Assembly (NCBI RefSeq): GCF_000429625.1
Contig: NZ_KE386927.1
Span: 361,160 to 425,159 of the forward strand
DNA: 64,000 nt
DNA from: Azospirillum halopraeferens DSM 3675
GTDB taxonomy: Bacteria > Pseudomonadota > Alphaproteobacteria > Azospirillales > Azospirillaceae
Direction: 5' to 3'
Positions 26,248 through 34,260 of the stretch are shown here, piece after piece. A model generated the notes under the pieces. It did not search any database, was not told the origin of the DNA, and saw only the letters and a list, made by a program, of their open reading frames with translations. Position 1 is the first letter of the stretch; each line of letters begins with the position of its first letter. The position numbers and the translations under genes were made by a program.

Positions 26248-27471
26248 ATGACCGAGCGCGCACGGCCGCACCGCGTCCTGATCTACAGCCACGACACCTT
26301 CGGGCTCGGCCATCTCCGGCGCTGCCTGACCATCGCCCACGCGCTGGTGGAGCGGCACCGGGACCTGTCGGTGCTGATCCTGTCGGGATCGCCCATCGTC
26401 GGCAGCTTCGATTTCCGCACGCGCGTCGATTTCGTGCGGGTCCCCGGCGTCATCAAGCTGCGCAACGGGGAATACACGGCGCTGAACCTGCACATGGACA
26501 TCGACGAGATCCTGCACATGCGGGCCTCGCTGATCCGCCACACCGCGAAGGCGTTCCGCCCCGACCTGTTCATCGTCGACAAGGAACCGCTGGGCCTGCG
26601 CGGCGAGGTGAAGGAGACGCTGGAGGACCTGAAGGACCGCGGCGTCCCCCTGGTGCTGGGCCTGCGCGACGTGATGGACGAGCCGGCCCTGCTCGCCCCG
26701 GAGTGGGAGCGCAAGCGCGTCCAGCCGGCGCTGGAGCACCTCTATGACGAGCTGTGGGTCTACGGCCTGCCGCGGATCTGCGACCCGCTGGAGGGGATCG
26801 ACCTGTCGCCCGCGGTGCGGCGCAAGATGGTCTACACCGGCTATCTGCGGCGCACCGCCCCGCCGCCCCTGCCGACCAGCCCGGACATCCCGGCGGACCC
26901 CTACATCCTGGTCACCGCCGGCGGCGGCGGCGACGGCGAGGCGCTGATCGACTGGGTGCTGCGCGCCTACGAACACGATCCCGCCATCCCCTACCGCGCC
27001 ATGCTGGTCCTCGGCCCCTTCATGCAGCCGGAGCGGCAGGCGGAGTTCCTGGCCCGCGCCGCCGCCCTGCCGGCGGTCGAGGCCACCACCTTCGAGACCC
27101 GGCTGGAAAGCCTGATGCAGGCGGCCGTCGGCGTGGTCGCCATGGGCGGCTACAACACCTTTTGCGAGATCCTGTCGTTCGACAAGAAGGCGCTGATCGT
27201 CCCCCGGGTGACGCCGCGGCGCGAGCAGTACATCCGCGCCAGCCGGGCGCAGGAGCTGGGCCTGGTCGCCATGCTGCCCGACGACGACGTGCGCCGGCCC
27301 GCCGACATGGCCGCCGCCCTGCGCCGCCTGCCGCTGCAGGCACCGCCCTCGTCGGTGGTGGTGCCGGGCCTGCTGGACGGGCTGGAAACCGTCGACCGGC
27401 TGGCGTGGCACCACCTGACGCGTCCGGAACGCCTCCGGCCGCCTCTGACGCTGCTGGCCGGCGGCCTCTGA
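26248..27471 (+). CDS. COG4671-like glycosyltransferase (MurG/GT28-type fold)
   Basis: 407 residues, GT-B fold. The N-terminal glycine loop is YSHDTFGLGHLRRCLTIAHA, as in the predicted glycosyltransferases of COG4671. The C-terminal donor site contains VTAGGGGDGEALID and VAMGGYNTFCEILSF, followed by LIVPRVTPRREQYIRA. There is no membrane segment, so it probably acts at the cytoplasmic face of the membrane. It is the first gene of the long rightward operon; its stop overlaps the next start (TGATG). Donor and acceptor are unknown. Confidence 0.88.
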   Translation: MTERARPHRVLIYSHDTFGLGHLRRCLTIAHALVERHRDLSVLILSGSPIVGSFDFRTRVDFVRVPGVIKLRNGEYTALNLHMDIDEILHMRASLIRHTAKAFRPDLFIVDKEPLGLRGEVKETLEDLKDRGVPLVLGLRDVMDEPALLAPEWERKRVQPALEHLYDELWVYGLPRICDPLEGIDLSPAVRRKMVYTGYLRRTAPPPLPTSPDIPADPYILVTAGGGGDGEALIDWVLRAYEHDPAIPYRAMLVLGPFMQPERQAEFLARAAALPAVEATTFETRLESLMQAAVGVVAMGGYNTFCEILSFDKKALIVPRVTPRREQYIRASRAQELGLVAMLPDDDVRRPADMAAALRRLPLQAPPSSVVVPGLLDGLETVDRLAWHHLTRPERLRPPLTLLAGGL

Positions 27472-28748
27472 TGCCGTTCGGCGGCGGCGGGACGGCGGCG
27501 GGGCGGCGCGTCGCCGTCATCGTCAAGGGCTGGCCGCGCCTGTCGGAGACCTTCATCGCCCAGGAGGTGCTGGGGCTGGAGCGGCGCGGCCTGGACCAGG
27601 TCATCGTGTCGCTGCGCCGGCCCACCGACCGGGCGATGCACGACCTCAACCGGCAGGTCCGCGCCCCCGTCCTCTACCTGCCCGAATACCTGCACGAGGA
27701 GCCGGTGCGCGTCGCCCGGGCCGTCGCCGCCGCGCTTCGCCGTCCCGGCCGGGGGCGGGCCCTGGCGGCGTGGCTGGCCGACCTGCGCCGCGACCCCACC
27801 CGCAACCGGGTGCGCCGCTTCGGCCAGGCCTGCGTGCTGGCGGCGGAACTGCCGCCGGGCGTCGCCTGGCTGCACACCCATTTCCTGCACACCCCCGCCT
27901 CGGTCGCCCGCTACGCCGCCCTGCTGACCGGCCTGCCCTGGAGTTTCTCGGCCCACGCCAAGGACATCTGGACCAGCCCGGAGTGGGAGAAGCGCGCCAA
28001 GCTGGCGGAATGCCGCTGGGGCGTCACCTGCACCGCCGAGGGGCACGCCCATCTGGAGGCGCTGACCCCGGCGCCCGGACGGGTGGAGCTGGTCTACCAC
28101 GGGCTGGACTTCGCCCGTTTCCCCGAACCGCCGCAGGCGCGGCCGCCGCGCGACGGACGTGATCCCGCGGACCCCGTGGTCCTGCTCTCGGTCGGCCGCG
28201 CGGTGGAGAAGAAGGGCTTCGACACCCTGCTGGACGCCCTGGCCCGGCTGCCGGACGGGCTGGCCTGGCGTTGGGAGCATGTGGGCGGTGGCGAGCGTTT
28301 GGCGGCGTTGAAGGAGCGTGCGGCGGCGCTGGGCCTCGCCCCGCGCGTCACCTGGCTGGGGGCGCAGGCGCAGGACGCGGTGATCGCCCGCTACGCCGCC
28401 GCCGACCTGTTCGTGCTGCCCAGCCGGCGTGCCCGCGATGGCGATCAGGACGGGCTGCCCAACGTGCTGATGGAGGCGCAGGCACTGGCCCTGCCCTGCC
28501 TGGCCACCCGCATGGCCGCCATCCCCGAACTGATCGAGGACGGCACCACCGGCGTGCTGGTGCCCCCCGACGATCCCGCGGCCCTGGCGGCGGCCCTGGC
28601 GGCGCTGATCGCCGACCCCGCCCGCCGCGCCGCGCTGGGCCGCGCCGGCTGCGCCCGGGTGCGCCGCGACTTCGGGTGCGACGCCGGGATCGACGGGCTG
28701 ATGGCACGCTTCACCGCGGGTCTCGCGCACGCCACACCTGACGCATGA
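27471..28748 (+). CDS. GT4-like glycosyltransferase
   Basis: 425 residues with a GT-B fold. Acceptor side: VAVIVKGWPRLSETFIAQEV and WLHTHFLHTPASVARYAALL. Donor side: VVLLSVGRAVEKKGFDTLLD and the Glu-rich loop QDGLPNVLMEAQALALPCLA. The SETFI start is typical of GT4 enzymes of colanic-acid or amylovoran type. The ATG overlaps the preceding stop. It lies in the exopolysaccharide-like operon. The sugar is not assignable. Confidence 0.9.
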   Translation: MPFGGGGTAAGRRVAVIVKGWPRLSETFIAQEVLGLERRGLDQVIVSLRRPTDRAMHDLNRQVRAPVLYLPEYLHEEPVRVARAVAAALRRPGRGRALAAWLADLRRDPTRNRVRRFGQACVLAAELPPGVAWLHTHFLHTPASVARYAALLTGLPWSFSAHAKDIWTSPEWEKRAKLAECRWGVTCTAEGHAHLEALTPAPGRVELVYHGLDFARFPEPPQARPPRDGRDPADPVVLLSVGRAVEKKGFDTLLDALARLPDGLAWRWEHVGGGERLAALKERAAALGLAPRVTWLGAQAQDAVIARYAAADLFVLPSRRARDGDQDGLPNVLMEAQALALPCLATRMAAIPELIEDGTTGVLVPPDDPAALAAALAALIADPARRAALGRAGCARVRRDFGCDAGIDGLMARFTAGLAHATPDA

Positions 28749-28855
28749 CGTGCAGCGTGGACGCGCCGCCCCTGCGTTCGGCATATACAGGGAGGCTCAG
28801 CACCATTAAGGTTGTCGGATACCCGCAGCGTCGTCGCGCCCGAACCCGTCAGTCC

Positions 28856-29854
28856 ATGCACCCCCCCATCACCAAGGACCCGTTGGCCGGACCCTTCGAT
28901 TTCTTCGAAGACGACGGCGGCGACCGCGACGCCGCCACCACCCTTCACGAGCTGTCGCTCACCCGCAGCAAGCTGGGTAACCTTCTGGACCTGCTGCCGG
29001 CCGGGCTGCTGATCCATCAGGAGCAGGGAATCGTCTACGCCAACCAGGAGGCCGCGCGCATCCTGGGCCTGCCCATGGACGCGCTGATCGGCCGGCACGT
29101 GCTGGATTTCGTCACCGCCCCCGACGCCGACGCGCTGGCCAACCGGTTCCGCGCCTGCCTGCGCGAGCGGCGGCCGGTGCGCGCCCACGACTGCGCCCTG
29201 GTCGGTGCCGACGGCGGGCATTCCGGCGTCCAGGTCAGCATGTCCCCCCTGCCGTGGGAGGGGCTGCCGGTCATCTACGTCCTCATCACCGACGTGACGG
29301 CGATGCGGGAGACGCAGGATCGCCTGCACCACCTGTCCATCACCGATCCGCTGACCGGGGCCCACAACCGCCGCTATTTCATCGACGCGGCGGAGCAGGA
29401 GATCGCGCGCGCGCGCCGCGCCGGCCGGCCGGTGGCCCTGCTGGCGCTGGACATCGACCATTTCAAGCGCATCAACGACACCCACGGGCACGCGGTGGGC
29501 GACGACGCCCTGCGGGCCTTCACCGCCACCTGCCGGACCGGCCTGCGTGCCGGCGACGTGTTCGGCCGGCTGGGCGGTGAGGAGTTCGCCGTCTTCCTGC
29601 CCGACACCGACGCCGCGGCCGCCTGCGCCGTGGCCGAACGGCTGCGCGCCGGGACGGCCGCCACGGTGGTGCCGGCCGGTGCGGCGGAGCTGCGGTTCAC
29701 CGTCAGCATCGGCGTGGCCGCCTGCGCGCACGCCGAGGGCACCGTCGACACCCTGCTGTCCCGCGCCGACCGCGCCCTGTACGGGGCCAAGGCGGCCGGC
29801 CGCAACCGGGTCGCCGTTGCCGACGCCATCGCCGACGCCCGCCCCGTCCCATGA
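28856..29854 (+). CDS. PAS-GGDEF diguanylate cyclase
   Basis: 332 residues. A PAS domain (about 30-150; LLPAGLLIHQEQGIVYANQE) precedes a GGDEF domain (about 160-325). DPLTGAHNRRYF, LDIDHFKRINDTHGHAVGDD and the active GGEEF (240-244) are intact. RAGD five residues ahead forms the RxxD inhibitory site, so product feedback is expected. No TM helix is seen, so the signal is cytoplasmic. A longer reading to an ATG at 28745 overlapping the previous stop exists; it crosses an AT-richer stretch that looks intergenic. The product c-di-GMP commonly switches on exopolysaccharide synthesis, consistent with its position inside a glycosyltransferase operon. Confidence 0.92.
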   Translation: MHPPITKDPLAGPFDFFEDDGGDRDAATTLHELSLTRSKLGNLLDLLPAGLLIHQEQGIVYANQEAARILGLPMDALIGRHVLDFVTAPDADALANRFRACLRERRPVRAHDCALVGADGGHSGVQVSMSPLPWEGLPVIYVLITDVTAMRETQDRLHHLSITDPLTGAHNRRYFIDAAEQEIARARRAGRPVALLALDIDHFKRINDTHGHAVGDDALRAFTATCRTGLRAGDVFGRLGGEEFAVFLPDTDAAAACAVAERLRAGTAATVVPAGAAELRFTVSIGVAACAHAEGTVDTLLSRADRALYGAKAAGRNRVAVADAIADARPVP

Positions 29855-31023
29855 GCGCCCCCGCCGCCGCGGCCCGGCGCATCGCCTTCTACGCACCGCT
29901 GAAGGCGCCCACCCATCCGGTGCCGTCGGGCGACCGCCGCATGGCCCGCCTGCTGATGGACGCCCTGGCGGCGGGCGGCCACCGGGTCCGCCTGGCCTGC
30001 ACGCTGCGCAGTTGGGACGACGCCACGCGCCCCGGCCGGGCGGAGCGTTTGGCGGCGTTGGGCGCCCGTTGCGCCGCCCGGCTGACGGCCCGACTGCGCG
30101 CCGACCCGCCCGACCTGTGGTTCACCTACCACCTCTATTACAAGGCGCCGGACTGGCTGGGGCCCGCGGTGTGCGCCGACCTCGGCATCCCCTACGTGGT
30201 GGCGGAGGCGTCCCACGCCGCCAGGCGCGCCACCGGCCCCCTGGCCGCCGGCCACGCCGCCGCGGCCGACGCCATCCGCCGCGCCGACGCGGTGATCAAC
30301 CTGGCCGGCCACGACGCCGCCGGCGTGCTGCCCCTGCTCCGCAGTCCCGACCGGCTGGTGCGGCTGCGTCCCTTCCTCGACACGGCCCCCTTCGCCGCCG
30401 CCGCGGCGGCGCGCGACGCCCACCGCACCGCCCTGGCCCGCCGCTTCGCCCTGCCGGCCGATGTGCCCTGGCTGCTGGCCGTCGGCATGATGCGCGGCGG
30501 CGACAAGCGGCGGTCTTACGCCGTGCTCGCCGCCGCCCTGGCCCGGCTGGGGCACCGGGACTGGCGCCTTCTGGTGGTCGGTGACGGGCCGGAGCGCTCC
30601 GCCGTGGAGCGTGAACTGACCGCGGCCGCGGGGGCGGACCGGGTGCGCTTCGCCGGGGTGCTGGAGCCGGGGGACCTGGCCGCCGCCTGCGCCGCCGCCG
30701 ATCTGATGGTGTGGCCGGCGGTGAACGAGGCCTATGGCATGGCGCTGCTGGAGGCGCAGGCGGCGGGGCTGCCGGTGGTGGCCGGGCGGACCGGCGGGGT
30801 GCCCGACATCGTGCGCGACGGGCGCACCGGCGCCCTGGTGCCGGTGGGCGACGCCGCCGCCTTCGCCGCCGCCGTCGACGCCCTGCTGGCCGACCCCGGC
30901 CGCCGTGGCACCCTGGCCGCCGCCGCGGGGCACACCGCCGCGGCCGAGCACGGCTTTGCCGCCGCCGCGGCCGTGTTGGACGGCGTTGTGCGACGCTTGA
31001 CCGAACCGGGGAGCCGCCGGTGA
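29851..31023 (+). CDS. GT4-like glycosyltransferase
   Basis: 390 residues, GT-B fold. The N-terminus is IAFYAPLKAPTHPVPSGDRR. The donor half has LLAVGMMRGGDKRRSY, LLVVGDGPERSAVERE and MVWPAVNEAYGMALLEAQAA, with the paired Glu of retaining GT4 enzymes, then GLPVVAGRTGGVPDIVRDG. The ATGA overlap with the diguanylate cyclase gene indicates coupling. The sugar is not assignable. Confidence 0.9.
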   Translation: MSAPAAAARRIAFYAPLKAPTHPVPSGDRRMARLLMDALAAGGHRVRLACTLRSWDDATRPGRAERLAALGARCAARLTARLRADPPDLWFTYHLYYKAPDWLGPAVCADLGIPYVVAEASHAARRATGPLAAGHAAAADAIRRADAVINLAGHDAAGVLPLLRSPDRLVRLRPFLDTAPFAAAAAARDAHRTALARRFALPADVPWLLAVGMMRGGDKRRSYAVLAAALARLGHRDWRLLVVGDGPERSAVERELTAAAGADRVRFAGVLEPGDLAAACAAADLMVWPAVNEAYGMALLEAQAAGLPVVAGRTGGVPDIVRDGRTGALVPVGDAAAFAAAVDALLADPGRRGTLAAAAGHTAAAEHGFAAAAAVLDGVVRRLTEPGSRR

Positions 31024-31640
31024 CCGACCTGCTGATCCTGCGCCACGCCCCCACCGCCTGGAACGCCGCGGGCCGCATCCAGGGCCGCATCGACGAGCCG
31101 CTGTCCGACGCGGGCCGCGCCCGCGCCGCGGGGTGGCGCCTGCCGGACGGAGCCCGGTCCCGGCGCTGGGTGGCCAGCCCGCTGCGCCGGGCTTGGGAGA
31201 CCGCCGCCCTGCTGGGCCTGACGCCGGAGCCGGAGCCGCGCCTGCGCGAGATGCACTGGGGCGCCTGGGAGGGCTGCGTGCGCGACGACCTGCGGGCCGC
31301 CGGCGTGCTGACCCCGGCCATGGAGGCGCTGGGGCTCGACCTGCGGCCGCACGGCGGGGAGAGTCCGCGCGACGTGCAGGACCGCCTGCGCCCCTGGCTG
31401 GCGGAGCTGGCGGCCGACGGGCGCGACACCGGCGCGGTCGCCCACAACGGCGTCATCCGCGCCGTCTACGCCCTGGCCACCGGCTGGGACCTGGTGTCCC
31501 GCCCCCGCCACAAGCTGCGCGATTTCCACTGCCATCGCTTCCGTATCGGCCCCGGCGGTGCCGTCGCCGTGGTGGCCATGAACATCCCGCTGGAGGCGCC
31601 GGCGGACGCCGGCGGATCGGACGGGAGGCCCGGAGCGTGA
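31020..31640 (+). CDS. Histidine phosphatase family protein
   Basis: 206 residues, phosphoglycerate-mutase-like fold. The phosphohistidine site is LILRHAPTAWNAAGRI (RHA in place of RHG), the second His is in GAVAHNGVIRAVYALA and the Glu is in HWGAWEG. The GTG start overlaps the preceding TGA. Relatives dephosphorylate sugar phosphates, nucleotides or cofactor precursors. In this operon a sugar-phosphate or lipid-linked intermediate is plausible, but this is context only. Confidence 0.88.
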   Translation: MTDLLILRHAPTAWNAAGRIQGRIDEPLSDAGRARAAGWRLPDGARSRRWVASPLRRAWETAALLGLTPEPEPRLREMHWGAWEGCVRDDLRAAGVLTPAMEALGLDLRPHGGESPRDVQDRLRPWLAELAADGRDTGAVAHNGVIRAVYALATGWDLVSRPRHKLRDFHCHRFRIGPGGAVAVVAMNIPLEAPADAGGSDGRPGA

Positions 31641-32848
31641 GCGGTGGGAAGGCGCCCGGGGCCGGCGGCCGGATCTTCTTCCACGTCCAGCACCTGCTGG
31701 GTATCGGGCATGACCGGCGCGCCGCCGCCATCGCGCGGGCGCTGGACGCAGCGGGGCTGGCGGTCACCGTGGCGCGCGGCGGCCACGCGGTGCCGGGGGT
31801 GGACTATGGCGGGGCGGAGATCGTGCCGTTGCCACCGGCCCGCGCCGCCGACGCCTCTTTCAAGGTGCTGCTGGACGGCGCCGGACGGCCGATCGACGAC
31901 GCCTGGCGGGAGGCCCGCCGCACCACGCTTCTCAACGCCTTTCAACGCGCCCGTCCCGACCTGCTGCTGGTGGAGTCCTTTCCCTTCGCGCGCCGGGCCT
32001 TCCGCTTCGAGCTGCTGCCCCTGATCGCCGCGGCGCGCGCCGCCGGGTTGCCCGTCGCCGTGTCGGTGCGCGACATCCTTGTCGCCAAGCCCGATCCCGT
32101 GCGGGTGGAGGAGGTGGTGCGCACCGTGCTCGACTCCGTCGATCTGGTGCTGGTGCACGGGGATCCCGCGCTGATCCCGCTCGACGCCACCTTCGCCGCG
32201 GCGGATCGCATCGCCGGGCGCATCCGCTACACCGGCTACGTCGCCAGCCCGCCCGCAGCGGCGGCCGGCGCGGATGCGGAGGCGAATGCCGGGGACGGTG
32301 CCGGCGAGGTTCTGGTGTCGGTGGGCGGCGGTGCCGTGGGGTTGCCGCTGCTGCGCGCCGCACTGGCGGCCCGCCCGTTGTCCCCCGCCGCCGCCCTGCC
32401 CTGGCGTCTGCTGGCCGGCCCCGACGTGCCGGACGCCGACGTCGCCGCTCTGGCCGCCCGGGCCCGCTCGATGGCCGTGCCGGCAACGGCGCCGGCCACG
32501 ATCGTGGAACGCGCCCGCCCGGACTTCCCGGCGCTGCTGCGGCGCTGCCGCCTGTCGATCAGCCAGGCCGGCTACAACACGGTGCTCGACCTGCTGCAGG
32601 CGGGCTGCCGCGCCCTGGTGGTACCCTTCGCCGCCGGTTCGGAGACCGAGCAGGCCCTGCGCGCCGGCATCCTCGCCGACCGCGGCCGGCTGACCGTGGT
32701 GGACGAGGCGACGCTGACCCCCGACACCCTGGCCGCCGGCATCGCCCGCGCGCTTGCCCTGCCACCCCCCGCCCCCCTGCCCTTGCGCCTGGACGGAGCG
32801 CGGGAGACGGCGCGGCTTCTGGGACGGGCGATCGGGCGCGGCGGCTGA
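31637..32848 (+). CDS. Second COG4671-like glycosyltransferase
   Basis: 403 residues with a MurG-like GT-B fold related to the protein at 26248. The N-terminal loop is FFHVQHLLGIGHDRRAAAIA and the donor site is EVLVSVGGGAVGLPLLR and ISQAGYNTVLDLLQAGCRAL, then VVPFAAGSETEQALRA. Two members of the same unusual family in one operon suggest successive sugar additions. The GTG start overlaps the preceding stop (GTGA). Confidence 0.86.
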   Translation: MSGGKAPGAGGRIFFHVQHLLGIGHDRRAAAIARALDAAGLAVTVARGGHAVPGVDYGGAEIVPLPPARAADASFKVLLDGAGRPIDDAWREARRTTLLNAFQRARPDLLLVESFPFARRAFRFELLPLIAAARAAGLPVAVSVRDILVAKPDPVRVEEVVRTVLDSVDLVLVHGDPALIPLDATFAAADRIAGRIRYTGYVASPPAAAAGADAEANAGDGAGEVLVSVGGGAVGLPLLRAALAARPLSPAAALPWRLLAGPDVPDADVAALAARARSMAVPATAPATIVERARPDFPALLRRCRLSISQAGYNTVLDLLQAGCRALVVPFAAGSETEQALRAGILADRGRLTVVDEATLTPDTLAAGIARALALPPPAPLPLRLDGARETARLLGRAIGRGG

Positions 32849-32956
32849 CGAAGCCCGCCCCGCAACACCCGAAACTTCTTGGAATATTCGACGAACGTGC
32901 GTCATTCTGAAACGGTGCCGTGCGAAGGACGGGCGACCCGGATTGCGACGAGTTCC

Positions 32957-33760
32957 ATGAGCGCCGTCATCTCCCATTCCCCTCCCCCGTTCCCGCTCGC
33001 CGCCGCGTGGTCGGTGTTGCGGGCCGAATTGGACTGCTGGGCGGCGGAGCGGCGCGCGGTCACCTTCTGGTGGCGCGACGACGACGCGGTGTCCGTCACG
33101 CCCGCGCTGGAGCAACTGCGCGATCTGGCGCGGTCGGCCGGCGTGCCGGTGGCGCTGGCGGTCATCCCCGCCGCCGCCGAGCCGGAGCTGGCGGCGTTCC
33201 TTGAGGATTGGCCGGAGGCTGCGGCGATCCAGCACGGCTGGGCCCACACCAACCATGCCGGCCCGGCGGAGAAGAAGTGCGAGCTGGGGACGGCGCGCCC
33301 GGCCGACGCGGTGCTGGGGGAGCTGGCGGCGGGCCGGCGGCGGATGGAGGCCTTGTTCGGCGGCCGTTTCCTGCCGGTGCTGACCCCGCCGTGGAACCGC
33401 ATCGCCCCGGCGGTGGCGGAACGGCTGGCGGAAACCGGGCTGCGCGCCCTGTCCACCTTCGCGCCGCGCCGGGGAGCGTACGGACGCCTCACGCAGGTCA
33501 ACACCCACGTCGATCCGGTGGACTGGCGGAGGGGCGGCGGCTTTGCCGGCGACGCGGCGGCGCTGGCGGCGGCGGTGGCGCACCTGGGCGCCCGGCGGAT
33601 CGGCACCGCCGACCCCGACGAGCCCACGGGGCTGCTGACCCACCACCGCACCATGGACGCCGCCACCCGCGACTTCGTCGCCCGCTTCGTCGCAGAGACC
33701 GCCGCCCACCCCGCCGGCCGCTGGCTGTCGCCCGTCGCGGTCTTCGGGGCGCCGGCATGA
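32957..33760 (+). CDS. Polysaccharide deacetylase family protein
   Basis: 267 residues, NodB-like fold. Motif 1 is TFWWRDDDAVS (catalytic Asp pair), motif 2 is IQHGWAHTNHAGP with the two metal-binding His, and motif 3 is LTPPWNRI. No signal peptide is apparent, which is unusual for an enzyme acting on exported glycan and suggests work on a cytoplasmic or lipid-linked precursor. The ATG at 32957 is preferred to a TTG at 32879. The 108-base gap upstream is the largest between genes inside this operon and may hold a secondary promoter. Confidence 0.86.
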   Translation: MSAVISHSPPPFPLAAAWSVLRAELDCWAAERRAVTFWWRDDDAVSVTPALEQLRDLARSAGVPVALAVIPAAAEPELAAFLEDWPEAAAIQHGWAHTNHAGPAEKKCELGTARPADAVLGELAAGRRRMEALFGGRFLPVLTPPWNRIAPAVAERLAETGLRALSTFAPRRGAYGRLTQVNTHVDPVDWRRGGGFAGDAAALAAAVAHLGARRIGTADPDEPTGLLTHHRTMDAATRDFVARFVAETAAHPAGRWLSPVAVFGAPA

Positions 33761-34260
33761 CGGCGCAGGCGCTGCGGTATCCGCCGGCCAGCCTGTGGGG
33801 AGACTACGCGCGGGCCGGCGCCGGGCTGGCGATGACCGCCCTGCCGCTCGCGGCGCTGGAGGTCAGTTCGTGGCTGGCGGTGCCGCTGGCCGCCTGCGCC
33901 GTGCTGTTCGCCCTGTTCGCGGCGCGCACCGCCCAGCGCCACCTCACCCGCGTCACCGTCGACGCCGCCGGGGTGCGGGCGGACGGGCCGCTGGGGGCGG
34001 CGGTGCGCTGGGACGAGCTGCGCCGGCTGCGCCTGCGCTTCTACTCCACCCGGCGCGACCGCTCGCAGGGGTGGATGCAGATGACCCTGGCCGGGGACAG
34101 TGGCCGGGTGAAGCTGGAATCGACCCTGGACGGGTTCGACGCCATCGCCGCCCGCGCCGCCGCCGCGGCCCGCCGCAACGGGCTGACCCTCGACCCGGCG
34201 ACGGTGGACAACCTGCTGGCGCTGGGCATCGATCCCGAGATGCCCGAGGAGGAGGGGTGA
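33757..34260 (+). CDS. Small membrane protein with a PH-like domain
   Basis: 167 residues. Two adjacent TM segments (about 20-55: LAMTALPLAALEVSSW and LAVPLAACAVLFALFAA) are followed by a beta-rich cytoplasmic part (VTVDAAGVRADGP, VRWDELRRLRLRFYSTRR, MQMTLAGDSGRVKLESTL) resembling bacterial PH domains. It has ATGA overlap with the deacetylase upstream and GTGA overlap with the ABC ATPase downstream, so it bridges the glycan and transporter parts of the operon. Function unknown. Confidence 0.72.
   Translation: MTAQALRYPPASLWGDYARAGAGLAMTALPLAALEVSSWLAVPLAACAVLFALFAARTAQRHLTRVTVDAAGVRADGPLGAAVRWDELRRLRLRFYSTRRDRSQGWMQMTLAGDSGRVKLESTLDGFDAIAARAAAAARRNGLTLDPATVDNLLALGIDPEMPEEEG

Noticed and set aside
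28745..28855. Longer N-terminus for the diguanylate cyclase
   Set aside because: The frame is open and overlaps the upstream stop, but the segment is AT-richer, has no ribosome site and does not resemble the family. Kept only as an alternative in the gene entry.
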